From assembly GCA_028875185.1 (NCBI GenBank), contig JAPPFH010000094.1, positions 46,153-110,152 of the forward strand: a stretch of 64,000 nucleotides of DNA. Reading direction: 5' to 3'. Below, piece after piece: positions 9,359 through 18,144 of the stretch. A program made the translations under genes and the position numbers. The first letter of the stretch is position 1; each line of letters opens with the position of its first letter. Source of the stretch: Chloroflexota bacterium. GTDB lineage: Bacteria; Chloroflexota; Anaerolineae; Aggregatilineales; Phototrophicaceae. A model generated the notes under the pieces. The model was not told where the DNA came from. It saw only the letters and a list, made by a program, of their open reading frames with translations, and searched no databases.

Positions 9359-10185
9359 CGATCGCTCTCGTCAGCCAAGCCGATCTCGATCAGCGCCGCG
9401 CGATAAATCGGCAGCCCCCAGATGTAGCCTTGTTCCGGTACGGGATAACCATACATATCCAGCGTCGAGGCGCCGGCAAAACCGATATCGACCAGCGCTT
9501 GGTTCATCGCCGCCAGATCGAGCAGGCCTTTACCGGGCGGATAATGCAGCTCGCTGGTTACGCCATCGGTATCGGAATAATGAAGGTGATGGATCCGCGC
9601 GCCCAAGTCGTAGATCGCGTCCACATAGGTCTCCGGCTGGCCCACGCCATAATGACAGAAGTCAAAAAGCACGCCGAAATGTTCACGATCAAGCTGGTCA
9701 CAGAGTTGCTTCATGAAATCATTGTCCATGCCCAGGGTGAAGGGATGCGGCTCGGCGGTGAATCGAACGCCTTTCGGCCGCGCATAGTCAATCGCTTCGC
9801 TGAAGAGCTCAACCAGAATCGCCAGCAGGTCCGCATCCGGGATATCCTTGTCGGGTGGGCGGACGCCTTCCCAGACCATCACATCGTGGACGCCCAACTC
9901 CAGCGCGTGATCGACATCCGCTTTCAAGCCGGCGAGCGTTTTGTCGTAGTTTTTCCGCGCGCCAAAAGGCTGAAAATAATCGGCGCCGACGGCGTTATAA
10001 CCCCAGAGTTCCAAACCCAAGTCAGCGGCGAATTCGCGGAATTGTTTCAAGAGCAAAGGCGTCTTGCAGCCATCCAGGTGCGGCGGCCACATCTCAACCG
10101 CATTGCAGCCGGCCGCCGCCAAGCGCTGGCAAGCTTCTTCCGCGGTGTAATGCTGAAATGTGATAGAGTTGCCGCATACGCGCAT
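9355..10185 (-). CDS. Sugar phosphate isomerase/epimerase-like TIM barrel
   Basis: 276 aa, AP-endonuclease-2/xylose-isomerase-like fold (IolE, hydroxypyruvate isomerase and tagatose epimerase relatives). It begins MRVCGNSITFQHYT and carries AAGCNAVEMWPPHLDG, RFTAEPHPF (candidate metal Glu), FGVLFDFCHYGVG (Asp/His) and HHLHYSDTDGV (His), consistent with a metal-dependent isomerase. It is sandwiched between an Ldh-family dehydrogenase (12 bases upstream) and the zinc alcohol dehydrogenase, so it probably acts on an intermediate of the same pathway. The exact reaction is unknown. Confidence 0.78.
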   Translation of the reverse strand: MRVCGNSITFQHYTAEEACQRLAAAGCNAVEMWPPHLDGCKTPLLLKQFREFAADLGLELWGYNAVGADYFQPFGARKNYDKTLAGLKADVDHALELGVHDVMVWEGVRPPDKDIPDADLLAILVELFSEAIDYARPKGVRFTAEPHPFTLGMDNDFMKQLCDQLDREHFGVLFDFCHYGVGQPETYVDAIYDLGARIHHLHYSDTDGVTSELHYPPGKGLLDLAAMNQALVDIGFAGASTLDMYGYPVPEQGYIWGLPIYRAALIEIGLADESDR

Positions 10186-10197
10186 CGCCCCAGCTCC

Positions 10198-11244
10198 TTA
10201 AAGATCCAAGCCAAGTTCCGCCGCCAGCTCATTAAAGGCGCGCCACAAGCGCTCCGGCAATTCTATGCCGGCGCGCGAACGCAACCGCGTCGAACGATAT
10301 TCGGGCTCGCCCGGGAAGAGCACTTCGCCGACGCCGGCGCGCGGCCGCGCCGATTTGACATGGGCGATGAGTTCGCGCGTACGTCGCTTGAAATCACTGA
10401 TGTCTTCGAAGGCGGCGATATTCATCACCTGGAACAGAACGCCATTGCCGTGCGTCGCCGCCGCCTCGTTGACGTATCCGGCTCCGCTCAAGCCGCCAGC
10501 CAGCATCTCGATCATCACCCCCAGCGCATAGCCTTTGTGCCCGACCGGTCCGCCAAGAGGCAGGAGCGCGCCCGTCGGCGGTCCATAAAAGTCCTTGGGA
10601 TCGCGCGATGGCTTGCCGGCGGCGTCGATGATCACATTCTCCGGCAATTGGGCGCCGCGAAACATGTGATCGCGCACCTTGCCTTCGGGCATGACCGAGG
10701 CGGTGATATCGACCAGCACGGGCCAATCCAAGCCGCTGGGCGCGGCGAATGCCAGCGGCGTCGGGGTAAAGCGGCCTTCGACGCCGCCCCAAGGCGCCAC
10801 ATTGCCGTCTCCGCCGGTCTGAGAATTGACATAAGCCGTAGCGATCATGTCGCTCTCTGCCGCCATCACAACATATTCACCCAGCCGTCCGATATGCGGG
10901 CAGTTCACCAGCGCCACCATGCTGATGCCCTGCCGCGCCGCGATCGCTATCGCCCGCTCCATGGCGATCTTGGCGGCGACTTGCCCCCAAGTCCGCCGCG
11001 CGTCCAAAAGCGCGGTCGCGCCCGTCTCGCGCAGCGTTTCGACATCGGCTGACATATCGATATGACCTTCACGCGCGAACTCGGCATATTGCAGCAGGCG
11101 CATAAAACCGTGCGAATCATGCCCGGCCAGGTTGGCGCGCAGCAGCGTCTCCACCACCCAAGCCGAGCGCTGCGGCGGCGAACCCAGGGCATTCAATATC
11201 GCGGCGCCAAGCTCCCTCAATTGCTCTACACCCAATCGCGGCAT
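10198..11244 (-). CDS. Ldh-family (malate/L-lactate/sulfolactate dehydrogenase type) oxidoreductase
   Basis: 348 aa NAD(P)-dependent 2-hydroxyacid dehydrogenase of the Ldh_2 family, which also contains ureidoglycolate and 2,3-diketo-L-gulonate reductases. Family signatures: AGHDSHGFMRLLQY near residue 45 (catalytic-region His) and NCPHIGRLGEYV near residue 115. A Gly-rich segment, PTGALLPLGGPVGHKGYAL, lies in the second half. Its ATG overlaps the TGA of the upstream aldolase (TGATG), so the two are translationally coupled. It may interconvert a 2-keto acid and a hydroxy acid made or used by the aldolase. Confidence 0.85.
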   Translation of the reverse strand: MPRLGVEQLRELGAAILNALGSPPQRSAWVVETLLRANLAGHDSHGFMRLLQYAEFAREGHIDMSADVETLRETGATALLDARRTWGQVAAKIAMERAIAIAARQGISMVALVNCPHIGRLGEYVVMAAESDMIATAYVNSQTGGDGNVAPWGGVEGRFTPTPLAFAAPSGLDWPVLVDITASVMPEGKVRDHMFRGAQLPENVIIDAAGKPSRDPKDFYGPPTGALLPLGGPVGHKGYALGVMIEMLAGGLSGAGYVNEAAATHGNGVLFQVMNIAAFEDISDFKRRTRELIAHVKSARPRAGVGEVLFPGEPEYRSTRLRSRAGIELPERLWRAFNELAAELGLDL

Positions 11245-12035
11245 CAGGTAGCTCCATTCGCTGCATGGGCGCGAAAGACAGCCAGCATCTCGCGCGCGCC
11301 GGACATGATAAGACCCTGATCCGAGGCGATCGGAATGACATGCAACCCCTGCCGCAACAAGTTCCTCCAGCCGAAGGGGCTGCTGGCGTCGGCGTCGGGC
11401 GAGCGGCCCGACATCAGCGGCATGTTGGCGGCGCGCGCCTTCGCCGCCACCTGGTCAATCGCCGCGATAACGCAGGGATCATCGAATGCGGGAAGCAGAC
11501 CCATGCTCGCGCTCAAGTCAACCGCGCCGATCATACAGGCGTCCAAGCCCTCGACTTCCAGCACGGCAGCGAAATCTTCCACCACGCCGACCGTTTCGAT
11601 CATGATGACGACGATGGTCGAGTCATTGGCGGCCGCCAGGTATCCCTTCTCATCAAGCCCATAGCGGCTTGGGCGGCGCGGGCCAGTGCCGCGGACGCCT
11701 TGCGGCGGGTACTTGCAAGCAGCCACCGCCAGGCGCGCGTCTTTGGCGCTATAAATGTGCGGCACGATGACGCCGTCCGCGCCCATATCCAGCACGCGTT
11801 TGATGTGAACGGGATCGTTGCCGGGCACACGCGCGATAGTCGGCGTATCGCCAAGCGCGATCAGCAGATTCTGCAAGGATTGCAGGTCGATAGCGGTGTG
11901 CTCGGTATCAATGGCGACCCAATCCAGACCGACATCGCGGATCATATCGGCGACGGTAATATCGGTCAGGCTCAGCCACATGCCCGCGCTCGGCTCGCCA
12001 CGCCGCCATTTCGCTTTCAGCTCAATTGGGTTCAT
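11244..12035 (-). CDS. HpcH/HpaI-family aldolase
   Basis: 263 aa class II pyruvate-dependent aldolase, related to 2,4-dihydroxyhept-2-ene-dioate aldolase and 2-keto-3-deoxy-L-rhamnonate aldolase (YfaU). Landmarks: GLDWVAIDTEHTAID with the conserved Asp/Glu/His, RVPGNDPVHIKRVLDMGADG with the phosphate/carboxylate Arg, VPHI, and VIMIETVGVVED with the metal-ligand Glu. Predicted to split a 2-keto-3-deoxy sugar acid into pyruvate plus an aldehyde. It lies directly downstream of the sugar importer and coupled to an Ldh-family dehydrogenase, so it is probably the carbon-cleaving step of the operon. The length is normal for the family. Confidence 0.85.
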   Translation of the reverse strand: MNPIELKAKWRRGEPSAGMWLSLTDITVADMIRDVGLDWVAIDTEHTAIDLQSLQNLLIALGDTPTIARVPGNDPVHIKRVLDMGADGVIVPHIYSAKDARLAVAACKYPPQGVRGTGPRRPSRYGLDEKGYLAAANDSTIVVIMIETVGVVEDFAAVLEVEGLDACMIGAVDLSASMGLLPAFDDPCVIAAIDQVAAKARAANMPLMSGRSPDADASSPFGWRNLLRQGLHVIPIASDQGLIMSGAREMLAVFRAHAANGAT

Positions 12036-12040
12036 TTTTG

Positions 12041-12085
12041 CACCCCATCCCCCGGCCCCTTCCCCAGCGAGCTAGGGAAGGGGAG
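12041..12085. repeat. Free-standing GC-rich palindromic core
   Basis: CACCCCATCCCCCGGCCCC, then CTTCCCCAGCGAGCTAGGGAAGGGG: an inverted repeat of CCCTTCCC and GGGAAGGG. It is the same module found inside the family B and D elements, here without their terminal repeats, in the 72-base gap between the ATPase and aldolase genes. Confidence 0.65.
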
Positions 12086-12107
12086 TCTAGTAGCATTCCA
12101 AACAAAT

Positions 12108-13259
12108 TCACGCCCTTTGCCCAGCCTCCCCCCATCCCGATGGGGGGACTGAGGGGGGTTTATCATCAAGCAGCGAGCGCTCGCTTTCGGCATCGAAGAG
12201 ATGCATTTGCGCGCCGGCGAAATGCAGGCGGCAAGTCTCGCCGACGGCGAGCGATTCTTGCGCGTCGATGATCACGCCGAAGAGCTGCCCGGCCGCGCGG
12301 ACGAAAATCAAGTCGCGGCTGCCCAGCGCCTCCACCAACTCCACTTCGCCGCTGATGGTGTTCTCGCCCGCTTCCGCCACCAGTTTAATCGCCTCTGGGC
12401 GGATGCCCCAGACGGCGTGATTCCCCGTCATATTGGCCAAGCCAGCATGGAAACGCGCCGGCAGCGTCAGCTCAAAGCCCGGCAATTTAAGGCGATAACC
12501 GCCGCCTTCAGCAGCCGATATCGCGCCCTCGAACATATTCATGCTGGGCGTACCGACGAAATTGGCGACGAAGGCATTCCGCGGCGCGAAGAATACCTCA
12601 TGCGGCGTACCCACCTGCTGGATATCACCGTCCTTCATCACGATGATCTTGTCGCCGAGCGTCATCGCTTCTTCCTGATCGTGGGTGACGAAGATGAAGG
12701 TGGCGCCGGTATCTTGATGCAGGCGTTTGATCTCGGTGCGCAATTGCACCCGCAGCTTGGCGTCCAAATTGCTCAAGGGTTCGTCCATCAAGAAGACTTC
12801 AGGGCGGCGCACCATCGCCCGCGCCAGCGCCACCCGCTGCGCTTCGCCGCCGCTGACCTGGCGCAGACCGCGCTCCAAGAGATGGTCGATGTTCACCAGC
12901 GCCGCTACCTCGCGCACGGTACGGTCGATCTCGCCGCGCTTCATCTTGACCGCGTGCAGGGGGAAAGCGATGTTGTCATAAACATTCATCGTCGGGTACA
13001 TACTGAAGTTCTGAAAAACCATCGCCACCCGCCGGTCCTTCGGCGCCAGATCGGTGATATCGCGCTCGGCGATCGCTATTCGTCCGCTATCGGGCTGTTC
13101 CAAGCCGGCGATCATGCGCAGGGTCGTCGTCTTGCCGCAGCCCGATGGACCGAGCAGCACCGCCAACTCGCCTCCTTCGATGACCAGATTGATCTTGTTG
13201 ACGGCCGCGCGCTCTGAATTGGCGAAGCGTTTGACCAGGTCTTTGAGCAACACCTTCAT
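12108..13259 (-). CDS. ABC transporter ATP-binding protein, MalK/UgpC/MsiK type
   Basis: 383 aa carbohydrate-importer ATPase. Walker A GPSGCGKTT (37-45), Q-loop VFQNFSMYP (about 81-89), signature VSGGEAQR (135-142), Walker B VFLMDEP (155-161), H-loop His193. The C-terminal regulatory OB domain includes VWGIRPEAIKL. It is co-oriented with the two permeases and binding protein upstream. It is the only MalK-type ATPase in a window that has three MalFG-type permease pairs, so it may serve all of them. The last 19 residues or so (from DDKPPSVPPSGWGEAGQRA) are translated from a GC-rich dispersed repeat and are not part of the domain. Confidence 0.93.
   Translation of the reverse strand: MKVLLKDLVKRFANSERAAVNKINLVIEGGELAVLLGPSGCGKTTTLRMIAGLEQPDSGRIAIAERDITDLAPKDRRVAMVFQNFSMYPTMNVYDNIAFPLHAVKMKRGEIDRTVREVAALVNIDHLLERGLRQVSGGEAQRVALARAMVRRPEVFLMDEPLSNLDAKLRVQLRTEIKRLHQDTGATFIFVTHDQEEAMTLGDKIIVMKDGDIQQVGTPHEVFFAPRNAFVANFVGTPSMNMFEGAISAAEGGGYRLKLPGFELTLPARFHAGLANMTGNHAVWGIRPEAIKLVAEAGENTISGEVELVEALGSRDLIFVRAAGQLFGVIIDAQESLAVGETCRLHFAGAQMHLFDAESERSLLDDKPPSVPPSGWGEAGQRA
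12121..12160. repeat. GC-rich dispersed repeat inside the ATPase 3' end
   Basis: CCTCCCCCCATCCCGATGG followed by GGGGACTGAGGGGGGTTT. This belongs to the CCCCATC class of intergenic repeats, but here it forms the last codons of the ABC ATPase gene. Confidence 0.6.
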
Positions 13260-13324
13260 AATCGCAGCCTACTTCAGTATTCTACCCCTCCCCGCCATCT
13301 CTATGGCGGGCATCCGGAGCACCA

Positions 13325-13541
13325 GGGAGGACAGGACAGTTTTTCAGCGAGCAAAATATCGTCCCGAATTCTACAACTTCTAGGGCTTTTTCGGGCGACT
13401 CACCGCCGCGCGTAGGTCGCGTAGACACCGACCGCCGACACTGCGGGTCAGTCGCCCCTACAGTTTTCGCCAGGATAGATGCTTTCGAAGTCTAACTTAA
13501 GCCATAGATTTTCGATTAGACCAAACCTGTCCTGTCGTCAG
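13325..13541. repeat. Family A MITE-like element, copy 1
   Basis: Occupies most of the 391-base gap between ATPase and permease genes. The left end is GGGAGGACAGGACAG and the right end CTGTCCTGTCGTCAG. Inside is a short palindrome (GGGCGACTCACCGCC to CAGTCGCCCCTAC), then the family-specific GCTTTCGAAGTCTAACTT and ATAGATTTTCGATTAGACC. Other copies: 27141-27334 (inverted), 49774-50010 and 61159-61329. It has no coding capacity. Confidence 0.8.
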
Positions 13542-13650
13542 CAAAGCATCAGGGAGAGGCGACGCGCCTGCGTCGGCGCTGGGATACATCGTAACCTGGA
13601 AAGCCTGCATCCCGCCCGCGCAATCCTTTCCTTGACCGCGCCTAACAGCT

Positions 13651-14490
13651 TCATTCCAAGATGCCGAATGTCAGCCCCTTCACAATCTGCCGCCGCAGGG
13701 CGATGGTAAGGACGATGACCGGTACCATAATGATCAGATTCACCGCGAACAGATTACCCCATTCGACGCGCGTACGCACGATGTAGGTGCCGGCGGTCAT
13801 GGGCAAGGTGCTGGTGCGGTTGCCCGAAAGGACAAGCGCCAGGAAGAATTCGTTCCAGGCGAAAATGAAATTAAGAATCGCGGTGGCTACGATGCCGGGA
13901 AAAACGACGGGCAGCACGACGCGCCAGAGCGCGCCCAGGCGCGTATAACCCTCCACCATTGCGCTTTCCTCCATCGCCGCCGGCAGCTCGGCAAAATAGC
14001 CGCGCATCATCCAGACGACCAGCGGCAATAGAAATGTCTGATAGGTGATGATGAGACCCGGGAAGGTATCGCGCAAGCCAATGCCCAAGCCCCGTTCCAA
14101 ATACAGAAACATGGCGTAGAATGGCAAGCCGACCACGATCGGCGGGATCATGCGCAGTGAGATAAGCCATTGCATCAGCGCCTTGGAACTGCGAAAGCGA
14201 AAACGGGCGAAGGCGTAAGCGGCTGGCACGCCCAATATCAGCGCGACTGCCACCGAGCCGACCGAGATGATCAAGCTGTTGCGCAAATAGACCCAACCCT
14301 TGCGCGTGAAAAAGACGAACTCGAAGTTCTCCAGCGTCGGCTCAAAGAGCCAGGTGGGCGGGCTTGAGACCCAGATGATCTGCGGCTTGAAGGCGGTTAC
14401 GCTGCCGGCCAACACCGGCGCAATGACCAGGGAAGCCAGCGCGATCAGAATGACGTAAGCCAGAACTCGTTCGGAAATCGGCGCGCGCAT
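13651..14490 (-). CDS. Carbohydrate ABC transporter permease (MalG type)
   Basis: 279 aa, six predicted membrane segments, BPD_transp_1 fold. It starts with one membrane helix at about residues 10-30 (VLAYVILIALASLVIAPVLA). The EAA loop that docks on the ATPase reads MEESAMVEGYTRLGALWRVV, followed by LPVVFPG, in the last third. It ends QIVKGLTFGILE, the usual G-x-x-x-G-hydrophobic MalG tail. It follows the partner permease by six bases. The 391 bases to the ATPase are occupied by a family A repeat element, so expression of the ATPase relative to the permease may be altered. Confidence 0.92.
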   Translation of the reverse strand: MRAPISERVLAYVILIALASLVIAPVLAGSVTAFKPQIIWVSSPPTWLFEPTLENFEFVFFTRKGWVYLRNSLIISVGSVAVALILGVPAAYAFARFRFRSSKALMQWLISLRMIPPIVVGLPFYAMFLYLERGLGIGLRDTFPGLIITYQTFLLPLVVWMMRGYFAELPAAMEESAMVEGYTRLGALWRVVLPVVFPGIVATAILNFIFAWNEFFLALVLSGNRTSTLPMTAGTYIVRTRVEWGNLFAVNLIIMVPVIVLTIALRRQIVKGLTFGILE

Positions 14491-14496
14491 CGTCGG

Positions 14497-15423
14497 CTAC
14501 CCCACTTCAACATCGCGATACAGATAGCGGAACATCAGCGCGGAGATCAATCCAATGAACAGCAGCATCAAAATCGAGCCGGCCGCCGCCCGGCTTAGCT
14601 TGCTGAATGTGAAAGCGGTGCGGTAGAGATAAAGGCTTAAGGTCTCGGTGGTGAGGTGAGGACCGCCATCGGTCATGACGCGCACGATATCAAATGTGCG
14701 GAAGGCATCGACCGTGCGCAGCAGCAGCGCCACCAGAATCACCGGGCGCAGCATGGGCAGCGTGAGGCGGCGGAAGATCATCCAGGACGATACGCCTTCC
14801 AGCCGCGCCGATTCAAAGGGCGCGCGCGGCAAAGTCGCCATGCCCGCCTCAATGATTAGAAAGACTAGCGGATACCACTGCCAGATATCCACCAGCACCA
14901 CCGTCAACCGCGCTGTGCTCGCCTGCGCCAGCATCGTCTGCCCCGGGATGCCCAAAAGACCGAGAAACCAATTGACCAAACCGAAAAGCGGATCCAGCAT
15001 CCAGTTCCACATCAGCCCAACCACAATTGGCGCCATGGTGATGGGAATGATGAGGATCAGGCGCAGCAGCTCTTTGCCAGCGGTGATGCGGCGAATCAGC
15101 AGCGCCACAGCGAAGCCCAGCAGGAAGGAGCCGGAAACCGAGAAGACAACATAATAGAGCGTGTTGAGCGCGCTCTGGATGAAGTCGTCGTTGCCCAGCA
15201 TGCGCTCGAAGTTCTGCAAGCCGACAAAGGGACGCGACTGCGAGGCGAAGGTGACGCGGAATAACGAGACGCCGGTCGAGAAGATGATGGGATATATTAC
15301 CACCAGCAGCAGAATGATCAGCGCCGGCGCGATAAAGAACCAGTGCCGCTGCCTCTGCGTCAGGTTATAGAGGCGGGTTGAGAAGGGCTGGTTTGTGGTG
15401 TCCGATAAGTCAGAGGCATTCAT
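14497..15423 (-). CDS. Sugar ABC transporter permease (MalF type)
   Basis: 308 aa from the ATG at 15423; a GTG at 15459 would add 12 residues but lies inside a dispersed palindrome, so I reject it. Membrane segments are seen at FFIAPALIILLLVVIYPIIF and five further places. The ATPase-docking loop reads FESARLEGVSSWMIFRRLTL, followed by PMLRP. It partners the 13651-14490 permease and the 15587-17056 binding protein. Substrate is unknown, but operon context points to a sugar or sugar acid, or a fuco-oligosaccharide. Confidence 0.9.
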   Translation of the reverse strand: MNASDLSDTTNQPFSTRLYNLTQRQRHWFFIAPALIILLLVVIYPIIFSTGVSLFRVTFASQSRPFVGLQNFERMLGNDDFIQSALNTLYYVVFSVSGSFLLGFAVALLIRRITAGKELLRLILIIPITMAPIVVGLMWNWMLDPLFGLVNWFLGLLGIPGQTMLAQASTARLTVVLVDIWQWYPLVFLIIEAGMATLPRAPFESARLEGVSSWMIFRRLTLPMLRPVILVALLLRTVDAFRTFDIVRVMTDGGPHLTTETLSLYLYRTAFTFSKLSRAAAGSILMLLFIGLISALMFRYLYRDVEVG

Positions 15424-15448
15424 GCTCGCACGGGTGTCATGTATTCGA

Positions 15449-15559
15449 GGGCGACTCACCGCGGCGAGTAGACGCTGCCGGTTGCTCGCCCCTACATATA
15501 TGCAGCTTAGAAGGGCGACTCACCGCCGCGCGTAGACACCGCGGGTCAGTCGCCCCTAC
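15449..15559. repeat. Two short palindromic repeats in tandem
   Basis: Units at 15449-15495 and 15513-15559. Both begin GGGCGACTCACCGC and end GCGCGTAGAC or similar, then CTCGCCCCTAC or GTCGCCCCTAC. They lie between binding-protein and permease genes, where a stable hairpin could lower downstream expression or protect the binding-protein mRNA. Confidence 0.7.
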
Positions 15560-15586
15560 AGTTTGCGCTATGGCGGGCAACTTACC

Positions 15587-17056
15587 CTACATGCACTCGT
15601 CGTGCTCAAGCCCGAGCTCGGCGAGTTTAGCGCAGACGAATTCCTCGCGCTGTTCCACCGAGACGTAGGTGAGCCCTTCGTCATAGTAGCCGGCGTCTTC
15701 GACGATTTCGCGGATGTCATTATTGGCGTCCATCATCAAAGTCGCCGCATCACCACCGGCGGCCACCTCTTGCAAGGCGCGGCCGATGGCGTTCTCCGCT
15801 TCGGGCCACCAAGGCTCGGCCGGGCGCCCTATGCCGACTTTCGCCGCTTCGTAATTCGCCGTCAGATGGGGCCACTTCGCGACCAGATCGGGGTCGGTCA
15901 ACACCGAGATGCGATGGCCCGCGCCAGTCTGTTCCGCCAGAATGCGCGAGAACGCTACGCCATGCGCCAGTTGCAGATAGTCCCAGGCGATCTGCTTCTG
16001 CTCCTCGGAAATATGGGCGTTGATCATATACGCCGGTCCCGCCGAGAGCAGCGCGGACTGAATCTCGCCCGTCTCCGGATTCATCCAACCCGGCACCGGC
16101 GCGAAGCCGGTGTTCGCGGCGACAATTGATGCGTCCGGATCCAGCAAGAGCGGGATCGCCCAGCTTTCCGTGCCATACATCGCCACCTTGCCTTGGGCGA
16201 AGTTCTGCATCACCTCGCCGAATTGGAAGGATTCGCGCCCCGGCGGCTGCAAGTTGAGAACATCTTGCCCGGCGAAGAACATCGCCGTATCAATCGCCGC
16301 TTCGGTATCGAACAGCGGATTGAATTCGCTGTCGAAGAAATCGACGCCACGCGAAAACCCGAAGTGAATCATGTAATCGAAGAGGATATTGTTGGGCGTG
16401 CCGTAGCGGTAGTTGAAGCCGTAGAGCTCATCGTCCGGTCTGGTGAAGAATTCGCCGACTTCCGCCAGCTCGTCCCAGGTCGCTGGTACGGTCAACTCGC
16501 GCCCGTACGCTTCCATGAAAGCCGCTTGCTCATCGGGGTCGCCGAAGAGATCGGTGCGATAAGCAAACATGCCAACGGCGACCAACGTGGGAATGCCGAC
16601 CCATTTCTCTTTCGCCATCGCCACGGTGCCAAAGGCGCGCGTGGTGAAGTCTTCCGGATGCGAATCGCCCGGCGCCGCCAGATAGAAGCGGTCCAGCTCT
16701 TCCAGGCAGCCGAGCGCCGCCAATGCGCCAGCCCAGCCATCTTCGACGAACATGATGTCGAAGTCATCGCCGCCGGCCGCGCAGGTGGTCTGGATTCGCG
16801 GGAGCACATCGCTATGCGCCGCGTTTTCGTAAATCAGCGTGACGCCCGAAGCCTCTTCATAAAGCGGATCGAGTATTTCGTGCTGGTAGGCCAGGATAGG
16901 TACGACTTCGGTGTTGAGGATGCGCAGCTCCTTGCCTTCCCAGGGGCGCGCGCCCGTCTCGGGGTCGGTCAACGGGATCGAATCCTGCGCCGATGCCAGC
17001 GGCAGGAAGAGCGAAATCACTAAGAGCAAGAACCAAGCAGTCTTGATGTTTCTCAT
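15587..17056 (-). CDS. Extracellular solute-binding protein family 1 (sugar ABC transporter)
   Basis: 489 aa. The Sec signal peptide (residues 1-23) ends LASAQD; no lipobox Cys, so it is released or held by other means. The mature protein has the SBP_bac_1 pattern: KELRILNTEVVPILAYQHE, then the hinge region FDIMFVEDGWAGALAALGCL near residue 100 and WDELAEVGEFF. The C-terminus is longer than usual and ends in CAKLAELGLEHDECM. It is the first gene of the minus-strand catabolic operon. Two Cys near the C-terminus could form a disulfide. Confidence 0.9.
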   Translation of the reverse strand: MRNIKTAWFLLLVISLFLPLASAQDSIPLTDPETGARPWEGKELRILNTEVVPILAYQHEILDPLYEEASGVTLIYENAAHSDVLPRIQTTCAAGGDDFDIMFVEDGWAGALAALGCLEELDRFYLAAPGDSHPEDFTTRAFGTVAMAKEKWVGIPTLVAVGMFAYRTDLFGDPDEQAAFMEAYGRELTVPATWDELAEVGEFFTRPDDELYGFNYRYGTPNNILFDYMIHFGFSRGVDFFDSEFNPLFDTEAAIDTAMFFAGQDVLNLQPPGRESFQFGEVMQNFAQGKVAMYGTESWAIPLLLDPDASIVAANTGFAPVPGWMNPETGEIQSALLSAGPAYMINAHISEEQKQIAWDYLQLAHGVAFSRILAEQTGAGHRISVLTDPDLVAKWPHLTANYEAAKVGIGRPAEPWWPEAENAIGRALQEVAAGGDAATLMMDANNDIREIVEDAGYYDEGLTYVSVEQREEFVCAKLAELGLEHDECM

Positions 17057-17196
17057 CTCATTAACTCCTTCAAGGACAAATCTAATTGGACATCCGATAC
17101 GATATGCTTATCAAGTTTCTATAGCCGCTGCCTTTCTACTCGTGAAGGCGACTGTGCTCGGAGCGGGCGACCCGAGCCTCCGCCTTGCTGGTATGC

Positions 17197-18089
17197 CTAG
17201 CATCTGCCGCCGTAGGTCATAAACTCTATGCCTGGGCGGCCCGTGCGGGTTTCCGCGAGATTGGCTCGCACCCATTCAATCACATGAGGGGCGGCGTCGA
17301 GTTCGATAAGGACTTCCAACTCCATCGCCCGGCAGAATACTTCCTCTCTGGTCCAGGCTTCATGATCACATTGCGTTATGCCGTAGCCAGCATTAGATCG
17401 ATGAACATGGCAGGCTTCGTGGACAAGAACTGCGGGTTCGCGCGTATCCCACCCGGCGCCCCAAACCTCGTCCGCAGGCCCGTCCCAACGCATGAAAAAA
17501 GTCCTTCGGCCACTCGATATTACACCCCTTCCCCCGTGCTCCTGTCGCTGTTCGATCTTGTCCAAGCCGTTGAGCGTGTAATCGTAGCGCTGCGGCAGCC
17601 TGTTTCTAAGCACGTCGAGCATTTGCTCGTAATAGGCGACAAAGTCCGGGGCGCCCATGATGCTAATCAACCCCGGCAGCCCGCATTGGTCCGGAAATGC
17701 TTGATAGCCCGCCGCCCAATCCTGGTCGTTGTTGCATTGCCATTGATCCTGACAACAATTGTTCGTGAAAACGCTCTGCCCGGGGCGGGCAGGTTGCTTG
17801 GACGGGTGGAAGGCAGGATGCTGCGCCCTCTGGCGTCTCCGAAGACTATCCCGCCGGCGGTACGCAGAACCACACCGCCGCTGGCGGGCTGGGAAGATAC
17901 TGAGACCGACGATGCCCCGGGCGCCCCGCATTGACCGGCCCGATAAGCGTGCCAGCCACCCATCCAATCCAGGTCCGTCGTGCATTGGCGATCGACGAAA
18001 CAGCAATTGTCAATGGCGCTCGCGCTCCCCGCCACGAAAGCGCCGAAGATAATGGCAGTCGTCATTAAGACGAATGCTCTTGCCCTCAT
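17197..18089 (-). pseudogene. Secreted Cys-repeat/HEACH protein, paralog 1 (frameshifted)
   Basis: Two overlapping frames together make a protein like the paralog at 18417-19526. The upstream frame (from 18089) gives a signal peptide MRARAFVLMTTAIIF..., one IDNCCFVDRQC repeat and the linker SILPSTRPSNLPAPG. The second frame continues with a degenerate repeat (TNNCCQDQWQC), the conserved central region (DFVAYYEQMLDVLRNRLPQ) and VLVHEACHVHR, an intact HExxH motif. The join needs a -1 shift in the C-rich run at about 17778-17790, consistent with one lost base. Whether this is a real mutation, an assembly error or recoding cannot be settled here. The Shine-Dalgarno AGGAGACC is shared with paralog 2. 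No known function. Confidence 0.75.
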
Positions 18090-18144
18090 TGTCGGTCTCC
18101 TTATTGTCTGTGGGAATCATGCGCTGGCTGCGCGGAATCCCACT

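Noticed and set aside
9430-11052. 540-codon plus-strand open frame
   Set aside because: It lies antisense to the sugar-isomerase and Ldh-family genes, both of which have clear family motifs; its Arg/His/Gln-rich composition is that of an antisense shadow of GC-rich coding sequence.
12201-13217. 338-codon plus-strand open frame
   Set aside because: Antisense to the ABC ATPase, which has all nucleotide-binding motifs.
13542-13650. Target duplication around family A copy 1
   Set aside because: Flanks GGAGCACC and AAAGCATC are only partly alike and belong to a wider repeat class, so no duplication can be claimed.
15424-15459. GTG 15459 as start of the MalF-type permease
   Set aside because: It falls inside a palindromic repeat and adds 12 residues unlike the family; ATG 15423 gives a normal N-terminus.
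17770-17795. Programmed -1 frameshift in Cys-repeat paralog 1
   Set aside because: No classic slippery heptamer and no downstream stem or internal ribosome site that I could identify; a one-base loss is simpler.
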